Of a stretch of 7,607 nt of DNA, positions 6,987 to 7,607 are shown piece after piece. Origin of the DNA: an uncultured Clostridia bacterium (GTDB taxonomy: Bacteria; Bacillota; Clostridia; Oscillospirales; Ruminococcaceae); the NCBI GenBank assembly GCA_947624425.1, contig CANQKG010000061.1, positions 1-7,607 on the forward strand. Direction: 5' to 3'. Within the stretch, counting starts at the first letter, position 1. Every line of letters starts with the position of its first letter. The position numbers were made by a program, and so were the translations under genes. The notes below the pieces were generated by a model that saw only the letters and a list, made by a program, of their open reading frames with translations, searched no databases and was not told the DNA's origin.

Positions 6987-7607
6987 ATGTTTATCGGCAG
7001 AGATCGGGAACTTAAAACTCTGGACAAACTATACGATTCGAACAAATTTGAATTCACAGTCATATACGGGCGGCGGCGTGTGGGAAAAACGGCGCTGATC
7101 AATCAGTTTATCGGCGGCAAAAACGCCATCTATTTTATGGGCGTGGAGAGCAACGCCAAACAAAATCTTGAAAATTTCAGCAAGAGCATTTTGGAGTACC
7201 GCACGGGAATTGAGACGGACGGCTCCTTCCACTCCTTTCAGGCGGCGCTGGAGTATGTATTCAAGCTGTCCGAACAGGAGCGGCTCATTCTCGCCATCGA
7301 CGAGTACCCCTATGTCGCCCGGTCGGAGAAAAGCCTTGCCTCTACGCTGCAGCTGCTTATCGACAAGTACAAGGACCATTCCAAGCTAATGCTGATCCTC
7401 TGCGGCTCGTCCATGTCCTATATGGAGGATCATGTTCTCGCCTACAAAGCGCCGCTTTATGGCCGGCGCACGGCGCAGATGAAGGTTGTCCCCTTTGAGT
7501 TTGAGGAAGCCTGCCGGTATTTCCAGAATTTCTCCGACGAGGACAAGGCGCTGCTCTACGGAATCGTCGGCGGGACACCCCAGTATCTGCTGCAAATCAA
7601 CGACAAA
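6987..7607 (+). CDS. AAA-type ATPase of the ATPase_2/DUF234 group, C-terminus beyond window
   Basis: I translated 207 codons from ATG 6987, which has GGGAGG seven bases upstream; the frame is open to the right edge. The protein opens with FIGRDREL, typical of this group. It has Walker A GRRRVGKTAL (28-37, Lys34), Walker B LILAIDEYP (100-108, Asp105 and Glu106) and a sensor-1-like LILCGSS (136-142). PLYGRRTAQ and GGTPQYLL further along are also characteristic. Members are usually about 450 residues, with a C-terminal winged helix and a DUF234 nuclease-like domain that would lie outside the window. Proteins of this group are common in clostridia and archaea, often as single genes, and their role is poorly known. 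It is preceded by its own promoter and by the insertion sequence remnant, so there is no operon link to the genes on the left. Confidence 0.9.
   Translation, partial: MFIGRDRELKTLDKLYDSNKFEFTVIYGRRRVGKTALINQFIGGKNAIYFMGVESNAKQNLENFSKSILEYRTGIETDGSFHSFQAALEYVFKLSEQERLILAIDEYPYVARSEKSLASTLQLLIDKYKDHSKLMLILCGSSMSYMEDHVLAYKAPLYGRRTAQMKVVPFEFEEACRYFQNFSDEDKALLYGIVGGTPQYLLQINDK

Overview
The window looks like chromosomal DNA of a low-to-mid-GC Gram-positive anaerobe, most likely a gut-type clostridium. The reasons are an HPr with both His15 and the Gram-positive regulatory Ser46, strong purine-rich ribosome binding sites, sigma-A-type promoters with 17-base spacers, and an IS200-type insertion sequence of the kind common in clostridia. 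The genus cannot be told from this sequence alone. I see no tRNA, rRNA, CRISPR array or plasmid functions.

Layout. Positions 1-1521 (minus strand) hold the general phosphotransferase genes ptsH (HPr) and ptsI (enzyme I, cut by the window edge), overlapping by 7 bases. Upstream of ptsH is a 109-base gap with three copies of an 11-base direct repeat and a hairpin terminator that separates ptsHI from the next minus-strand gene. That gene, 1631-3264, is an AMP-forming acyl-CoA ligase that would be full length (about 544 residues) except for a one-base loss in a short G run near residue 73. Between 3265 and 3437 is a divergent promoter region. The ligase promoter points left, and a three-gene operon points right. 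Both promoters carry a related dyad, ATTTTA-N5-TAAA(A/C)T, which suggests one repressor controls both sides.

The rightward operon (3438-6444) encodes a sodium:solute symporter, an amidohydrolase-2 (COG2159-type) metal-dependent hydrolase and a LacA/Maa-type sugar O-acetyltransferase. Each pair overlaps by ATGA. It ends in a strong hairpin terminator at 6443-6473. Taken together, the symporter probably brings in an organic acid or related solute. The hydrolase and the divergent CoA ligase could then process and activate it. This is inference from context: no substrate can be read from the sequence.

Immediately after the terminator lies a wrecked IS200/IS605-family element on the minus strand (about 6474-6830). 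Its transposase has lost the middle (HUH motif) and the end (catalytic Tyr). Its two upstream hairpins are still perfect, including an 18-base-pair stem that would bury the transposase ribosome binding site. The last feature is a well-formed extended -10 promoter driving the start of an AAA-type ATPase of the ATPase_2/DUF234 group (6987 to the right edge).
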